From Trichomonas vaginalis G3 (lineage: Eukaryota > Parabasalia > Trichomonadida > Trichomonadidae), in the NCBI RefSeq assembly GCF_026262505.1, contig NW_026529188.1:1-28565 (forward strand): DNA of 28,565 bases, written 5' to 3'. The notes under the pieces were generated by a model. That model ran no database searches and had not been told where the DNA came from. It saw nothing but the letters and a program-made list of their open reading frames with translations. Positions 1-10,469 of this stretch are shown here, in pieces. Made by a program: the position numbers and the translations under genes. The first letter of the stretch is position 1. The number at the start of each line of letters is the position of its first letter.

Positions 1-290
1 TCCAGTCATTATTCTAAAATAAAACCTTAAGTCATAGAGGCTGTCAAACCGTCAGTCATATTGTCACTCAAACTGTCAGTCTTATTCTAAATAAAACTTA
101 AGTCATAGAGGCTGTCAAACCGTCAGTCATATTGTCACTCAAACTGTCAGTCTTATTCTAACTAAAAGCTAATTCATAGTGTCTGTCAAACCGAAGTCTA
201 TATTGTCACTCAAATTGTCAGTCATACACTCACTCAAATCAACAGTCATATTGTCACCACACTCTCAGTCATATTCTAAATAAAACCTTA
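1..290 (+). repeat. Array start: partial H, one 71-bp trimer, one 8-mer
   Basis: Bases 1-29 are the end of an H subunit. 30-100 is a three-subunit unit A-B-(C/H), whose last subunit has the C head agtctt and the H tail. 101-290 is a canonical 8-mer with several small indels. The array clearly continues upstream of the window. Confidence 0.85.
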
Positions 291-955
291 AGTCATAGAG
301 GCTGTCAAACCGTCAGTCATATTGTCACTCAAACTGTCAGTCTTATCCTAACTAAAAAGCTAATTCATAGTGTCTGTCAAACCGTCAGTCATATTGTCAC
401 TCAAACTCTCAATCATACATCACTCAAATCAACAGTCATATTGTCAGTCAAACTGTCAGTCATATTGTCACTCAAACTGTCAGTCTTATTCTAACTAAAA
501 CCGTAAGTCATAGAGGCTGTCAAACGTCAGTCATATTGTCACTCAAACTATCAGTCTTATCCTAACTAAAAGCTAATTCATAGTGTCTGTCAAACCGTCA
601 GTCATATTGTCACTCAAACTGTCAGTCTTATTCTAACTAAAAAGCTAATTCATAGTGTCTGTCAAACCCGAAGTCATATTGTCACTCAAATTGTCAGTCA
701 TACACTCACTCAAATCAACAGTCATATTGTCACCCACACTCCAGTCATATTCTAATAAAACCTTAAGTCATAGAGGCTGTCAAACCGTCAGTCATATTGT
801 CACTCAAACTGTCAGTCTTATTCTAACTAAAAAGCTAATTCATAGTGTCTGTCAAACCGAAGTCATATTGCACTCAAATTGTCAGTCATACACTCACTCA
901 AATCAACAGTCATATTGTCACCCACACTCTCAGTCATATTCTAAATAAAACCTTA
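291..955 (+). repeat. 20-subunit unit followed by an 8-mer
   Basis: 291-765 is the 20-subunit variant A-B-C-D-B2-F2-I-B-J-A-B-C-D-B-C-D'-E-F-G-H, 474 bp against 479 bp in clean copies because of small deletions. 766-955 is a canonical 8-mer short by one base. The same order recurs at 20841-21508. Confidence 0.85.
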
Positions 956-2055
956 AGTCATAGAGGCTGTCAAACCGTCAGTCATATTGTCACTCAAACT
1001 GTCAGTCTTATTCTAACTAAAAAGCTAATTCATAGTGTCTGTCAAACCGAAGTCATATTGTCACTCAAATTGTCAGTCATACACTCACTCAAATCAACAG
1101 TCATATTGTCACTCAAACTGTCAGTCTTATTCTCACTAAAACCATCAGTCATACACTCTCTTAAACTATGAGTCATATTGTCACTCAAACTGTCAGTCTT
1201 ATTCTAACTAAAACCCTAAGTCATAGTGTCTGTCAAACCGTCAGTCATATTGTCACTCAAACTGTCAGTCTTATTCTAACTAAAAAGCTAATTCATAGTG
1301 TCTGTCAAACCGAAGTCATATTGTCACTTCAAATTGTCAGTCATACACTCACTCAAATAACAGTCATATTGTCACCCACACTCTCAGTCATATTCTAAAT
1401 AAAACCTTAAGTCATAGAGGCTGTCAAACCGTCAGTCATATTGTCACTCAAACTGTCAGTCTTATTCTAACTAAAAAGCTAATTCATAGTGTCTGTCAAA
1501 CCGTCAGTCATATTGTCACTCAAACTGTCAGTCTTATTCTAACTAAAAAGCTAATTCATAGTGTCTGTCAAACCGAAGTCATATTGTCACTCAAATTGTC
1601 AGTCATACACTCACTCAAATCAACAGTCATATTGTCACCCACACTCTCAGTCATATTCTAAATAAAACCTTAATTCATAGTGTCTGTCAAACCGTCAGTC
1701 ATATTGTCACTCAAACTGTCAGTCTTATTCTAACTAAAAAGCTAATTCATAGTGTCTGTCAAACCGAAGTCATATTGTCACTCAAATTGTCAGTCATACA
1801 CTCACTCAAAATCAACAGTCATATTGTCACCCACACTCTCAGTCATATTCTAAATAAAACCTTAAGTCATAGAGGCTGTCAAACCGTCAGTCATATTGTC
1901 ACTCAAACTGTCAGTCTTATTCTAACTAAAAAGCTAATTCATAGTGTCTGTCAAACCGAAGTCATATTGTCACTCAAATTGTCAGTCATACACTCACTCA
2001 AATCAACAGTCATATTGTCACCCACACTCTCAGTCATATTCTAAATAAAACCTTA
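956..2055 (+). repeat. K-L marker unit, 11-mer, D-led 8-mer, 8-mer
   Basis: 956-1409 is a 19-subunit unit carrying the rare K-L-B-N-O segment, including L with its core ctcttaaactatg near 1147-1170. 1410-1672 is the 11-mer A-B-C-D-B-C-D'-E-F-G-H (263 bp). 1673-1864 begins with D directly after H (cctta|attcat), so A is replaced by D. 1865-2055 is a canonical 8-mer. Confidence 0.85.
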
Positions 2056-2984
2056 AGTCATAGAGGCTGTCAAACCGTCAGTCATATTGTCACTCAAACT
2101 GTCAGTCTTATTCTAAATAAACCTTAAGTCATAGAGGCTGTCAAACCGTCAGTCATATTGTCACTCAAACTGTCAGTCTTATTCTAACTAAAAAGCTAAT
2201 TCATAGTGTCTGTCAAACCGAAGTCATATTGTCACTCAAATTGTCAGTCATACACTCACTAATCAACAGTCATATTGTCACCCACACTCTCAGTCATATT
2301 CTAAATAAAACCTTAAGTCATAGAGGCTGTCAAACCGTCAGTCATATTGTCACTCAAACTGTCAGTCTTATCCTAACTAAAAAGCTAATTCATAGTGTCT
2401 GTCAAACCGTCAGTCATATTGTCACTCAAACTCTCAATCATACACTCACTCAAATCAACAGTCATATTGTCAGTCAAACTGTCAGTCATATTGTCACTCA
2501 AACTGTCAGTCTTATTCTAACTAAAACCGTAAGTCATAGAGGCTGTCAAACCGTCAGTCATATTGTCACTCAAACTATCAGTCTTATCCTAACTAAAAAG
2601 CTAATTCATAGTGTCTGTCAAACCGTCAGTCATATTGTCACTCAAACTGTCAGTCTTATTCAACTAAAAAGCTAATTCATAGTGTCTGTCAAACCGAAGT
2701 CATATTGGCACTCAAATTGTCAGTCATACACTCACTCAAATCAACAGTCATATTGTCACCCACACTCTCAGTCATATTCTAAATAAAAACCTTAAGTCAT
2801 AGAGGCTGTCAAACCGTCAGTCATATTGTCACTCAAACTGTCAGTCTTATTCTAACTAAAAAGCTAATTCATAGTGTCTGTCAAACCGAAGTCATATTGT
2901 CACTCAAATTGTCAGTCATACACTCACTCAAATCAACAGTCATATTGTCCCCACACTCTCAGTCATATTCTAAATAAAACCTTA
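2056..2984 (+). repeat. Trimer, 8-mer, 20-mer, 8-mer
   Basis: 2056-2126 is the 71-bp trimer A-B-(C/H). 2127-2315 is an 8-mer shortened by small deletions in F. 2316-2794 is a full 479-bp 20-mer, with a B variant ending ctatc before its second C. 2795-2984 is an 8-mer. The same order is found at 14675-15604. Confidence 0.85.
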
Positions 2985-4465
2985 AGTCATGAGGCTGTCA
3001 AACCGTCAGTCATATTGTCACTCAAACTGTCAGTCTATATCCTAACTAAAAGCTAATTCATAGTGTCTGTCAAACCGAAGTCATATTGTCACTCAAATTG
3101 TCAGTCATACACTCACTCAAATCAACAGTCATATTGTCACTCAAACTGTCAGTCTTATTCTCACTAAAAACCATCAGTCATTACACTCTCTTAAAACTAT
3201 GAGTTCATATTGTCACTCAAACTGTCAGTCTTATTCTAACTAAAACCCTAAGTCATAGTGTCTGTCAAACCGTCAGTCATATTGTCACTCAAACTGTCAG
3301 TCTTATTCTAACTAAAAAGCTAATTCATAGTGTCTGTCAAACCGAAGTCATATTGTCACTCAAATTGTCAGTCATACACTCATCAAATCAACAGTCATAT
3401 TGTCACCCACACACTCTCAGTCATATTTAAATAAAACTTAAGTCATAGAGGCTGTCAAACCGTCAGTCATATTGTCACTCAAACTGTCAGTCTTATTCTA
3501 ACTAAAAAGCTAATTCATAGTGTCTGTCAAACCGTCAGTCATATTGTCACTCAAACTGTCAGTCTTATTCTAACTAAAAAGCTAATTCATAGTGTCTGTC
3601 AAACCGAAGTCATATTGTCACTCAAATTGTCAGTCATACACTCACTCAAATCAACAGTCATATTGTCACCCACACTCTCAGTCATATTCTAAATAACCTT
3701 AAGTCATAGAGGCTGTCAAACCGTCAGTCATATTGTCACTCAAACTGTCAGTCTTATTCTAACTAAAAAGCTAATTCATAGTGTCTGTCAAACCGAAGTC
3801 ATATTGTCACTCAAATTGTCAGTCATACACTCACTCAAATCAACAGTTATATTGTCACTCAAACTATCAGTCTTATCCTAACTAAAAAGCTAATTCATAG
3901 TGTCTGTCAAACCGAAGTCATATTGTCACTCAAATTGTCAGTCATACACTCACTCAAATCAACAGTCATATTGTCACCCACACTCTCAGTCATATTCTAA
4001 ATAAAACCTTAAGTCATAGAGGCTGTCAAACCGTCAGTCATATTGTCACTCAAACTGTCAGTCTTATTCTAACTAAAAAGCTAATTCATAGTGTCTGTCA
4101 AACCGAAGTCATATTGTCACTCAAATTGTCAGTCATACACTCACTCAAATCAACAGTTATATTGTCACTCAAACTATCAGTCTTATTCTAACTAAAAAGC
4201 TAATTCATAGTGTCTGTCAAACCGTCAGTCATATTGTCACTCAAACTGTCAGTCTTATCCTAACTAAAAAGCTAATTCATAGTGTCTGTCAAACCGTCAG
4301 TCATATTGTCACTCAAACTGTCAGTCTTATTCTAACTAAAAAGCTAATTCATAGTGTCTGTCAAAACCGAAGTCATATTGTCACTCAAATTGTCAGTCAT
4401 ACACTCACTCAAATCAACAGTCATATTGTCACCACACTCTCAGTCATATTCTAAATAAAACCTTA
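2985..4465 (+). repeat. K-L 19-mer, 11-mer, and two P-containing units
   Basis: 2985-3440 is the K-L 19-mer with several inserted bases around 3168-3205. 3441-3701 is an 11-mer. 3702-4011 is the 13-mer A-B-C-D'-E-F-P-C-D'-E-F-G-H, where P starts agttatattg. 4012-4465 is a 19-mer, A-B-C-D'-E-F-P-C-D-B-C-D-B-C-D'-E-F-G-H. The four units recur in the same order at 15605-17082. Confidence 0.85.
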
Positions 4466-5327
4466 AGTCATAGAGGCTGTCAAACCGTCAGTCATATTGT
4501 CACTCAAACTGTCAGTCTTATTCTAACTAAAAAGCTAATTCATAGTGTCTGTCAAACCGTCAGTCATATTGTCACTCAAACTGTCAGTCTTATTCTAACT
4601 AAAAGCTAATTCATAGTGTCTGTCAAACCGTCAGTCATATTGTCACTCAAACTGCAGTCTTATCCTAACTAAAAAGCTAATTCAATAGTGTCTGTCAAAC
4701 CGTCAGTCATATTGTCACTCAAACTGTCAGTCTTATTCTAACTAAAAAGCTAATCATAGTGTCTGTCAAACCGAAGTCATATTGTCACTCAAATTGTCAG
4801 TCATACACTCACTCAAATCAACAGTCATATTGTCACCCAACTCTCAAGTCATATTCTAAATAAAACCTTAAGTCATAGAGGCTGTCAAACCGTCAGTCAT
4901 ATTGGTCACTCAAACTGTCAGTCTTATTCTAACTAAAAAGCTAATTCATAGTTGTCTGTCAAACCGTCAGTCATATTGTCACTCAAACTGTCAGTCTTAT
5001 TCTAACTAAAAAGCTAATTCATAGTGTCTGTCAAACCGAAGTCATATTGTCACTCAAATTGTCAGTCATACACTCACTCAAATCAACAGTCATATTTGTC
5101 ACCCACACTCTCAGTCATATTCTAAATAAAACCTTAAGTCATAGAGGCTGTCAAACCGTCAGTCATATTGTCACTCAAACTGTCAGTCTTATTCTAACTA
5201 AAAAGCTAATTCATAGTGTCTGTCAAACCGAAGTCATATTGTCACTCAAATTGTCAGTCATACACTCACTCAAATCAACAGTCATATTGTCACCCACACT
5301 CTCAGTCATATTCTAAATAAAACCTTA
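4466..5327 (+). repeat. 17-mer with four C-containing trimers, 11-mer, 8-mer
   Basis: 4466-4870 reads A-B-C followed by three D-B-C trimers and then D'-E-F-G-H, so the 72-bp trimer is itself amplified here. 4871-5136 is an 11-mer carrying about three inserted bases (for example near 4904, 4953 and 5095). 5137-5327 is a perfect-length 191-bp 8-mer and begins the low-indel zone. Confidence 0.85.
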
Positions 5328-5782
5328 AGTCATAGAGGCTGTCAAACCGTCAGTCATATTGTCACTCAAACTGTCAGTCATATTGTCACTCAAACTGTCA
5401 GTCATATTGTCACTCAAACTGTCAGTCTTATTCTAACTAAAACCGTAAGTCATAGAGGCTGTCAAACCGTCAGTCATATTGTCACTCAAACTGTCAGTCT
5501 TATCCTAACTAAAAAGCTAATTCATAGTGTCTGTCAAACCGTCAGTCATATTGTCACTCAAACTCTCAATCATACACTCACTCAAATCAACAGTCATAGT
5601 GTCTGTCAAACCGTCAGTCATATTGTCACTCAAACTTTCAGTCTTATTCTAACTAAAAAGCTAATTCATAGTGTCTGTCAAACCGAAGTCATATTGTCAC
5701 TCAAATTGTCAGTCATACACTCACTCAAATCAACAGTCATATTGTCACCCACACTCTCAGTCATATTCTAAATAAAACCTTA
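5328..5782 (+). repeat. B-B-B marker unit (19 subunits, 455 bp), copy 1
   Basis: This unit reads A-B-B-B-J-A-B-C-D-B2-F2-O-B-C-D'-E-F-G-H. Three B subunits in a row (5352-5423) are an expansion of the 24-mer itself and mark only this unit type. Related copies lie at 18440-18886 and 25343-25794. Confidence 0.87.
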
Positions 5783-6451
5783 AGTCATAGAGGCTGTCAA
5801 ACCGTCAGTCATATTGTCACTCAAACTGTCAGTCTTATCCTAACTAAAAAGCTAATTCATAGTGTCTGTCAAACCGAAGTCATATTGTCACTCAAATTGT
5901 CAGTCATACACTCACTCAAATCAACAGTTATATTGTCACTCACACTATCAGTCTTATCCTAACTAAAAAGCTAATTCATAGTGTCTGTCAAACCGTCAGT
6001 CATATTGTCACTCAAACTCTCAATCATACACTCACTCAAATCAACAGTCATATTGTCAGTCAAACTGTCAGTCATATTGTCACTCAAACTGTCAGTCTTA
6101 TTCTAACTAAAACCGTAAGTCATAGAGGCTGTCAAACCGTCAGTCATATTGTCACTCAAACTGTCAGTCTTATCCTAACTAAAAAGCTAATTCATAGTGT
6201 CTGTCAAACCGTCAGTCATATTGTCACTCAAACTGTCAGTCTTATTCTAACTAAAAAGCTAATTCATAGTGTCTGTCAAACCGAAGTCATATTGTCACTC
6301 AAACTGTCAGTCTTATTCTAACTAAAAAGCTAATTCATAGTGTCTGTCAAACCGAAGTCATATTGTCACTCAAATTGTCAGTCATACACTCACTCAAATC
6401 AACAGTCATATTGTCACCCACACTCTCAGTCATATTCTAAATAAAACCTTA
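5783..6451 (+). repeat. 28-subunit unit (669 bp), copy 1
   Basis: The order is A-B-C-D'-E-F-P-C-D-B2-F2-I-B-J-A-B-C-D-B-C-D'-B-C-D'-E-F-G-H. It has three 23-bp D' subunits, and 28 x 24 - 3 = 669 matches the observed length exactly. One D' is unusually followed by B rather than E, near 6292. Copies lie at 18887-19552 and 25795-26457. Confidence 0.85.
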
Positions 6452-7312
6452 AGTCATAGAGGCTGTCAAACCGTCAGTCATATTGTCACTCAAACTGTCA
6501 GTCTTATCCTAACTAAAAAGCTAATTCATAGTGTCTGTCAAACCGAAGTCATATTGTCACTCAAATTGTCAGTCATACACTCACTCAAATCAACAGTCAT
6601 ATTGTCACCCACACTCTCAGTCATATTCTAAATAAAACCTTAAGTCATAGAGGCTGTCAAACCGTCAGTCATATTGTCACTCAAACTGTCAGTCTTATCC
6701 TAACTAAAAAGCTAATTCATAGTGTCTGTCAAACCGAAGTCATATTGTCACTCAAATTGTCAGTCATACACTCACTCAAATCAACAGTCATATTGTCACC
6801 CACACTCTCAGTCATATTCTAAATAAAACCTTAAGTCATAGAGGCTGTCAAACCGTCAGTCATATTGTCACTCAAACTGTCAGTCTTATTCTAACTAAAA
6901 AGCTAATTCATAGTGTCTGTCAAATCAACAGTCATATTGTCACTCAAACTCTCAATCATACACTCACTCAAATCAACAGTCATATTGTCAGTCAAACTGT
7001 CAGTCATATTGTCACTCAAACTGTCAGTCTTATTCTAACTAAAACCGTAAGTCATAGAGGCTGTCAAACCGTCAGTCATATTGTCACTCAAACTGTCAGT
7101 CTTATTCTAACTAAAAAGCTAATTCATAGTGTCTGTCAAACCGTCAGTCATATTGTCACTCAAACTGTCAGTCTTATTCTAACTAAAAAGCTAATTCATA
7201 GTGTCTGTCAAACCGAAGTCATATTGTCACTCAAATTGTCAGTCATACACTCACTCAAATCAACAGTCATATTGTCACCCACACTCTCAGTCATATTCTA
7301 AATAAAACCTTA
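6452..7312 (+). repeat. Two 8-mers and a 20-mer with a chimeric D/F subunit
   Basis: 6452-6642 and 6643-6833 are 191-bp 8-mers with the tcc form of C. 6834-7312 is a 479-bp 20-mer whose fourth subunit (6906-6929) has the head of D (attcatagtgtctg) and the tail of F (aaatcaac). This looks like a crossover inside a subunit. The 20-mer has no partner in the related blocks at 18440 and 25343. Confidence 0.85.
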
Positions 7313-8029
7313 AGTCATAGAGGCTGTCAAACCGTCAGTCATATTGTCACTCAAACTGTCAGTCTTATTCTAACTAAAAAGCTAATTCATAGTGTCTGTC
7401 AAACCGAAGTCATATTGTCACTCAAATTGTCAGTCATACACTCACTCAAATCAACAGTTATATTGTCACTCAAACTGTCAGTCTTATTCTAACTAAAAAG
7501 CTAATTCATAGTGTCTGTCAAACCGAAGTCATATTGTCACTCAAATTGTCAGTCATACACTCACTCAAATCAACAGTCATATTGTCACCCACACTCTCAG
7601 TCTTATCCTAACTAAAAAGCTAATTCATAGTGTCTGTCAAACCGTCAGTCATATTGTCACTCAAACTCTCAATCATACACTCACTCAAATCAACAGTCAT
7701 ATTGTCAGTCAAACTGTCAGTCATATTGTCACTCAAACTGTCAGTCTTATTCTAACTAAAACCGTAAGTCATAGAGGCTGTCAAACCGTCAGTCATATTG
7801 TCACTCAAACTGTCAGTCTTATCCTAACTAAAAAGCTAATTCATAGTGTCTGTCAAACCGTCAGTCATATTGTCACTCAAACTGTCAGTCTTATTCTAAC
7901 TAAAAAGCTAATTCATAGTGTCTGTCAAACCGAAGTCATATTGTCACTCAAATTGTCAGTCATACACTCACTCAAATCAACAGTCATATTGTCACCCACA
8001 CTCTCAGTCATATTCTAAATAAAACCTTA
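7313..8029 (+). repeat. 30-subunit unit (717 bp), copy 1
   Basis: The order is A-B-C-D'-E-F-P-C-D'-E-F-G-C-D-B2-F2-I-B-J-A-B-C-D-B-C-D'-E-F-G-H, and 30 x 24 - 3 = 717 fits exactly. G is followed directly by C instead of H, near 7600, a diagnostic junction also seen in the copies at 20125-20840 and 27030-27816. Confidence 0.85.
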
Positions 8030-10469
8030 AGTCATAGAGGCTGTCAAACCGTCAGTCATATTGTCACTCAAACTGTCAGTCTTATTCTAACTAAAAAGCT
8101 AATTCATAGTGTCTGTCAAACCGTCAGTCATATTGTCACTCAAACTCTCAATCATACACTCACTCAAATCAACAGTCATATTGTCAGTCAAACTGTCAGT
8201 CATATTGTCACTCAAACTGTCAGTCTTATTCTAACTAAAACCGTAAGTCATAGAGGCTGTCAAACCGTCAGTCATATTGTCACTCAAACTGTCAGTCTTA
8301 TTCTAACTAAAAAGCTAATTCATAGTGTCTGTCAAACCGTCAGTCATATTGTCACTCAAACTGTCAGTCTTATTCTAACTAAAAAGCTAATTCATAGTGT
8401 CTGTCAAACCGAAGTCATATTGTCACTCAAATTGTCAGTCATACACTCACTCAAATCAACAGTCATATTGTCACCCACACTCTCAGTCATATTCTAAATA
8501 AAACCTTAAGTCATAGAGGCTGTCAAACCGTCAGTCATATTGTCACTCAAACTGTCAGTCTTATTCTAACTAAAAAGCTAATTCATAGTGTCTGTCAAAC
8601 CGAAGTCATATTGTCACTCAAATTGTCAGTCATACACTCACTCAAATCAACAGTCATATTGTCACCCACACTCTCAGTCATATTCTAAATAAAACCTTAA
8701 GTCATAGAGGCTGTCAAACCGTCAGTCATATTGTCACTCAAACTGTCAGTCTTATTCTAACTAAAAAGCTAATTCATAGTGTCTGTCAAACCGAAGTCAT
8801 ATTGTCACTCAAATTGTCAGTCATACACTCACTCAAATCAACAGTCATATTGTCACCCACACTCTCAGTCATATTCTAAAATAAACCTTAAGTCATAGAG
8901 GCTGTCAAACCGTCAGTCATATTGTCACTCAAACTGTCAGTCTTATTCTAACTAAAACCATCAGTCATACACTCTCTTAAACTATGAGTCATATTGTCAC
9001 TCAAACTGTCAGTCTTATTCTAACTAAAACCCTAAGTCATAGTGTCTGTCAAACCGTCAGTCATATTGTCACTCAAACTGTCAGTCTTATTCTAACTAAA
9101 AAGCTAATTCATAGTGTCTGTCAAACCGAAGTCATATTGTCACTCAAATTGTCAGTCATACACTCACTCAAATCAACAGTCATATTGTCACCCACACTCT
9201 CTCAGTCATATTCTAAATAAAACCTTAAGTCATAGAGGCTGTCAAACCGTCAGTCATATTGTCACTCAAACTCTCAATCATACACTCACTCAAATCAACA
9301 GTCATATTGTCAGTCAAACTGTCAGTCATATTGTCACTCAAACTGTCAGTCTTATTCTAACTAAAACCGTAAGTCATAGAGGCTGTCAAACCGTCAGTCA
9401 TATTGTCACTCAAACTGTCAGTCTTATCCTAACTAAAAGCTAATTCATAGTGTCTGTCAAACCGTCAGTCATATTGTCACTCAAACTGTCAGTCTTATTC
9501 TAACTAAAAAGCTAATTCATAGTGTCTGTCAAACCGAAGTCATATTGTCACTCAAATTGTCAGTCATACACTCACTCAAATCAACAGTCATATTGTCACC
9601 CACACTCTCAGTCATATTCTAAATAAAACCTTAAGTCATAGAGGCTGTCAAACCGTCAGTCATATTGTCACTCAAACTGTCAGTCTTATTCTAACTAAAA
9701 AGCTAATTCATAGTGTCTGTCAAACCGAAGTCATATTGTCACTCAAATTGTCAGTCATACACTCACTCAAATCAACAGTCATATTGTCACCCACACTCTC
9801 AGTCATATTCTAAATAAAACCTTAAGTCATAGAGGCTGTCAAACCGTCAGTCATATTGTCACTCAAACTGTCAGTCTTATCCTAACTAAAAAGCTAATTC
9901 ATAGTGTCTGTCAAACCGTCAGTCATATTGTCACTCAAACTGTCCGTCTTATTCTAACTAAAAAGCTAATTCATAGTGTCTGTCAAACCGAAGTCATATT
10001 GTCACTCAAATTGTCAGTCATACACTCACTCAAATCAACAGTCATATTGTCACCCACACTCTCAGTCATATTCTAAATAAAACCTTAAGTCATAGAGGCT
10101 GTCAAACCGTCAGTCATATTGTCACTCAAACTGTCAGTCTTATTCTAACTAAAAAGCTAATTCATAGTGTCTGTCAAACCGAAGTCATATTGTCACTCAA
10201 ATTGTCAGTCATACACTCACTCAAATCAACAGTCATATTGTCACCCACACTCTCAGTCATATTCTAAATAAAACCTTAAGTCATAGAGGCTGTCAAACCG
10301 TCAGTCATATTGTCACTCAAACTGTCAGTCTTATTCTAACTAAAAAGCTAATTCATAGTGTCTGTCAAACCGAAGTCATATTGTCACTCAAATTGTCAGT
10401 CATACACTCACTCAAATCAACAGTCATATTGTCACCCACACTCTCAGTCATATTCTAAATAAAACCTTA
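8030..10469 (+). repeat. 2.44-kb tandem block, copy 1
   Basis: Units run 8030 (20-mer, 479 bp), 8509 and 8700 (8-mers), 8891 (14-mer A-B-K-L-B-N-O-B-C-D'-E-F-G-H, 337 bp with a 2-bp ct gain in G), 9228 (17-mer beginning A-B2-F2), 9634 (8-mer), 9825 (11-mer with a private C at 9945 giving tgtccgtc), 10088 and 10279 (8-mers). The same series follows immediately as copy 2, so this is a direct tandem duplication of the block. Confidence 0.9.
8509..8699 (+). repeat. Reference copy of the canonical 191-bp unit (A-B-C-D'-E-F-G-H)
   Basis: This is a clean copy chosen as the type unit. Its subunits are A 8509-8532, B 8533-8556, C 8557-8580, D' 8581-8603 (23 bp), E 8604-8627, F 8628-8651, G 8652-8675 and H 8676-8699. 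The next unit starts exactly 191 bp downstream, at 8700, and the following one at 8891. I counted 65 A, 57 T, 47 C and 22 G in this unit, so G+C is 36% with a marked C excess on this strand. CpG occurs only near the ends of A and D'. H carries AATAAA. About 45 units of this type, counting those that begin with D instead of A, occur in the window. Confidence 0.95.

Noticed and set aside
2229-2675. Open frames up to 148 codons, here and at 20395-20841, that read as 8-residue repeats such as VSHIVTQT
   Set aside because: A 24-bp period is exactly eight codons, so any stop-free subunit yields a repetitive open frame. The 23-bp D' shifts frame in each unit, H ends one frame with TAA (cat att cta aat reads through, but gtc ata ttc taa stops), and the same DNA gives three different octapeptides in different places. 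There is no unique domain, signal peptide or start context.
8557-8580. Branch-point-like ttctaac in C subunits
   Set aside because: It recurs in nearly every C subunit, has no accompanying exon, polypyrimidine tract or splice-site pattern, and is expected from the repeat itself.
8676-8699. AATAAA polyadenylation signal in every H subunit (ctaaataaaacc)
   Set aside because: It occurs once per unit as part of an AT-rich repeat, with no gene upstream. It may matter if the satellite is transcribed, but nothing in the sequence shows that.
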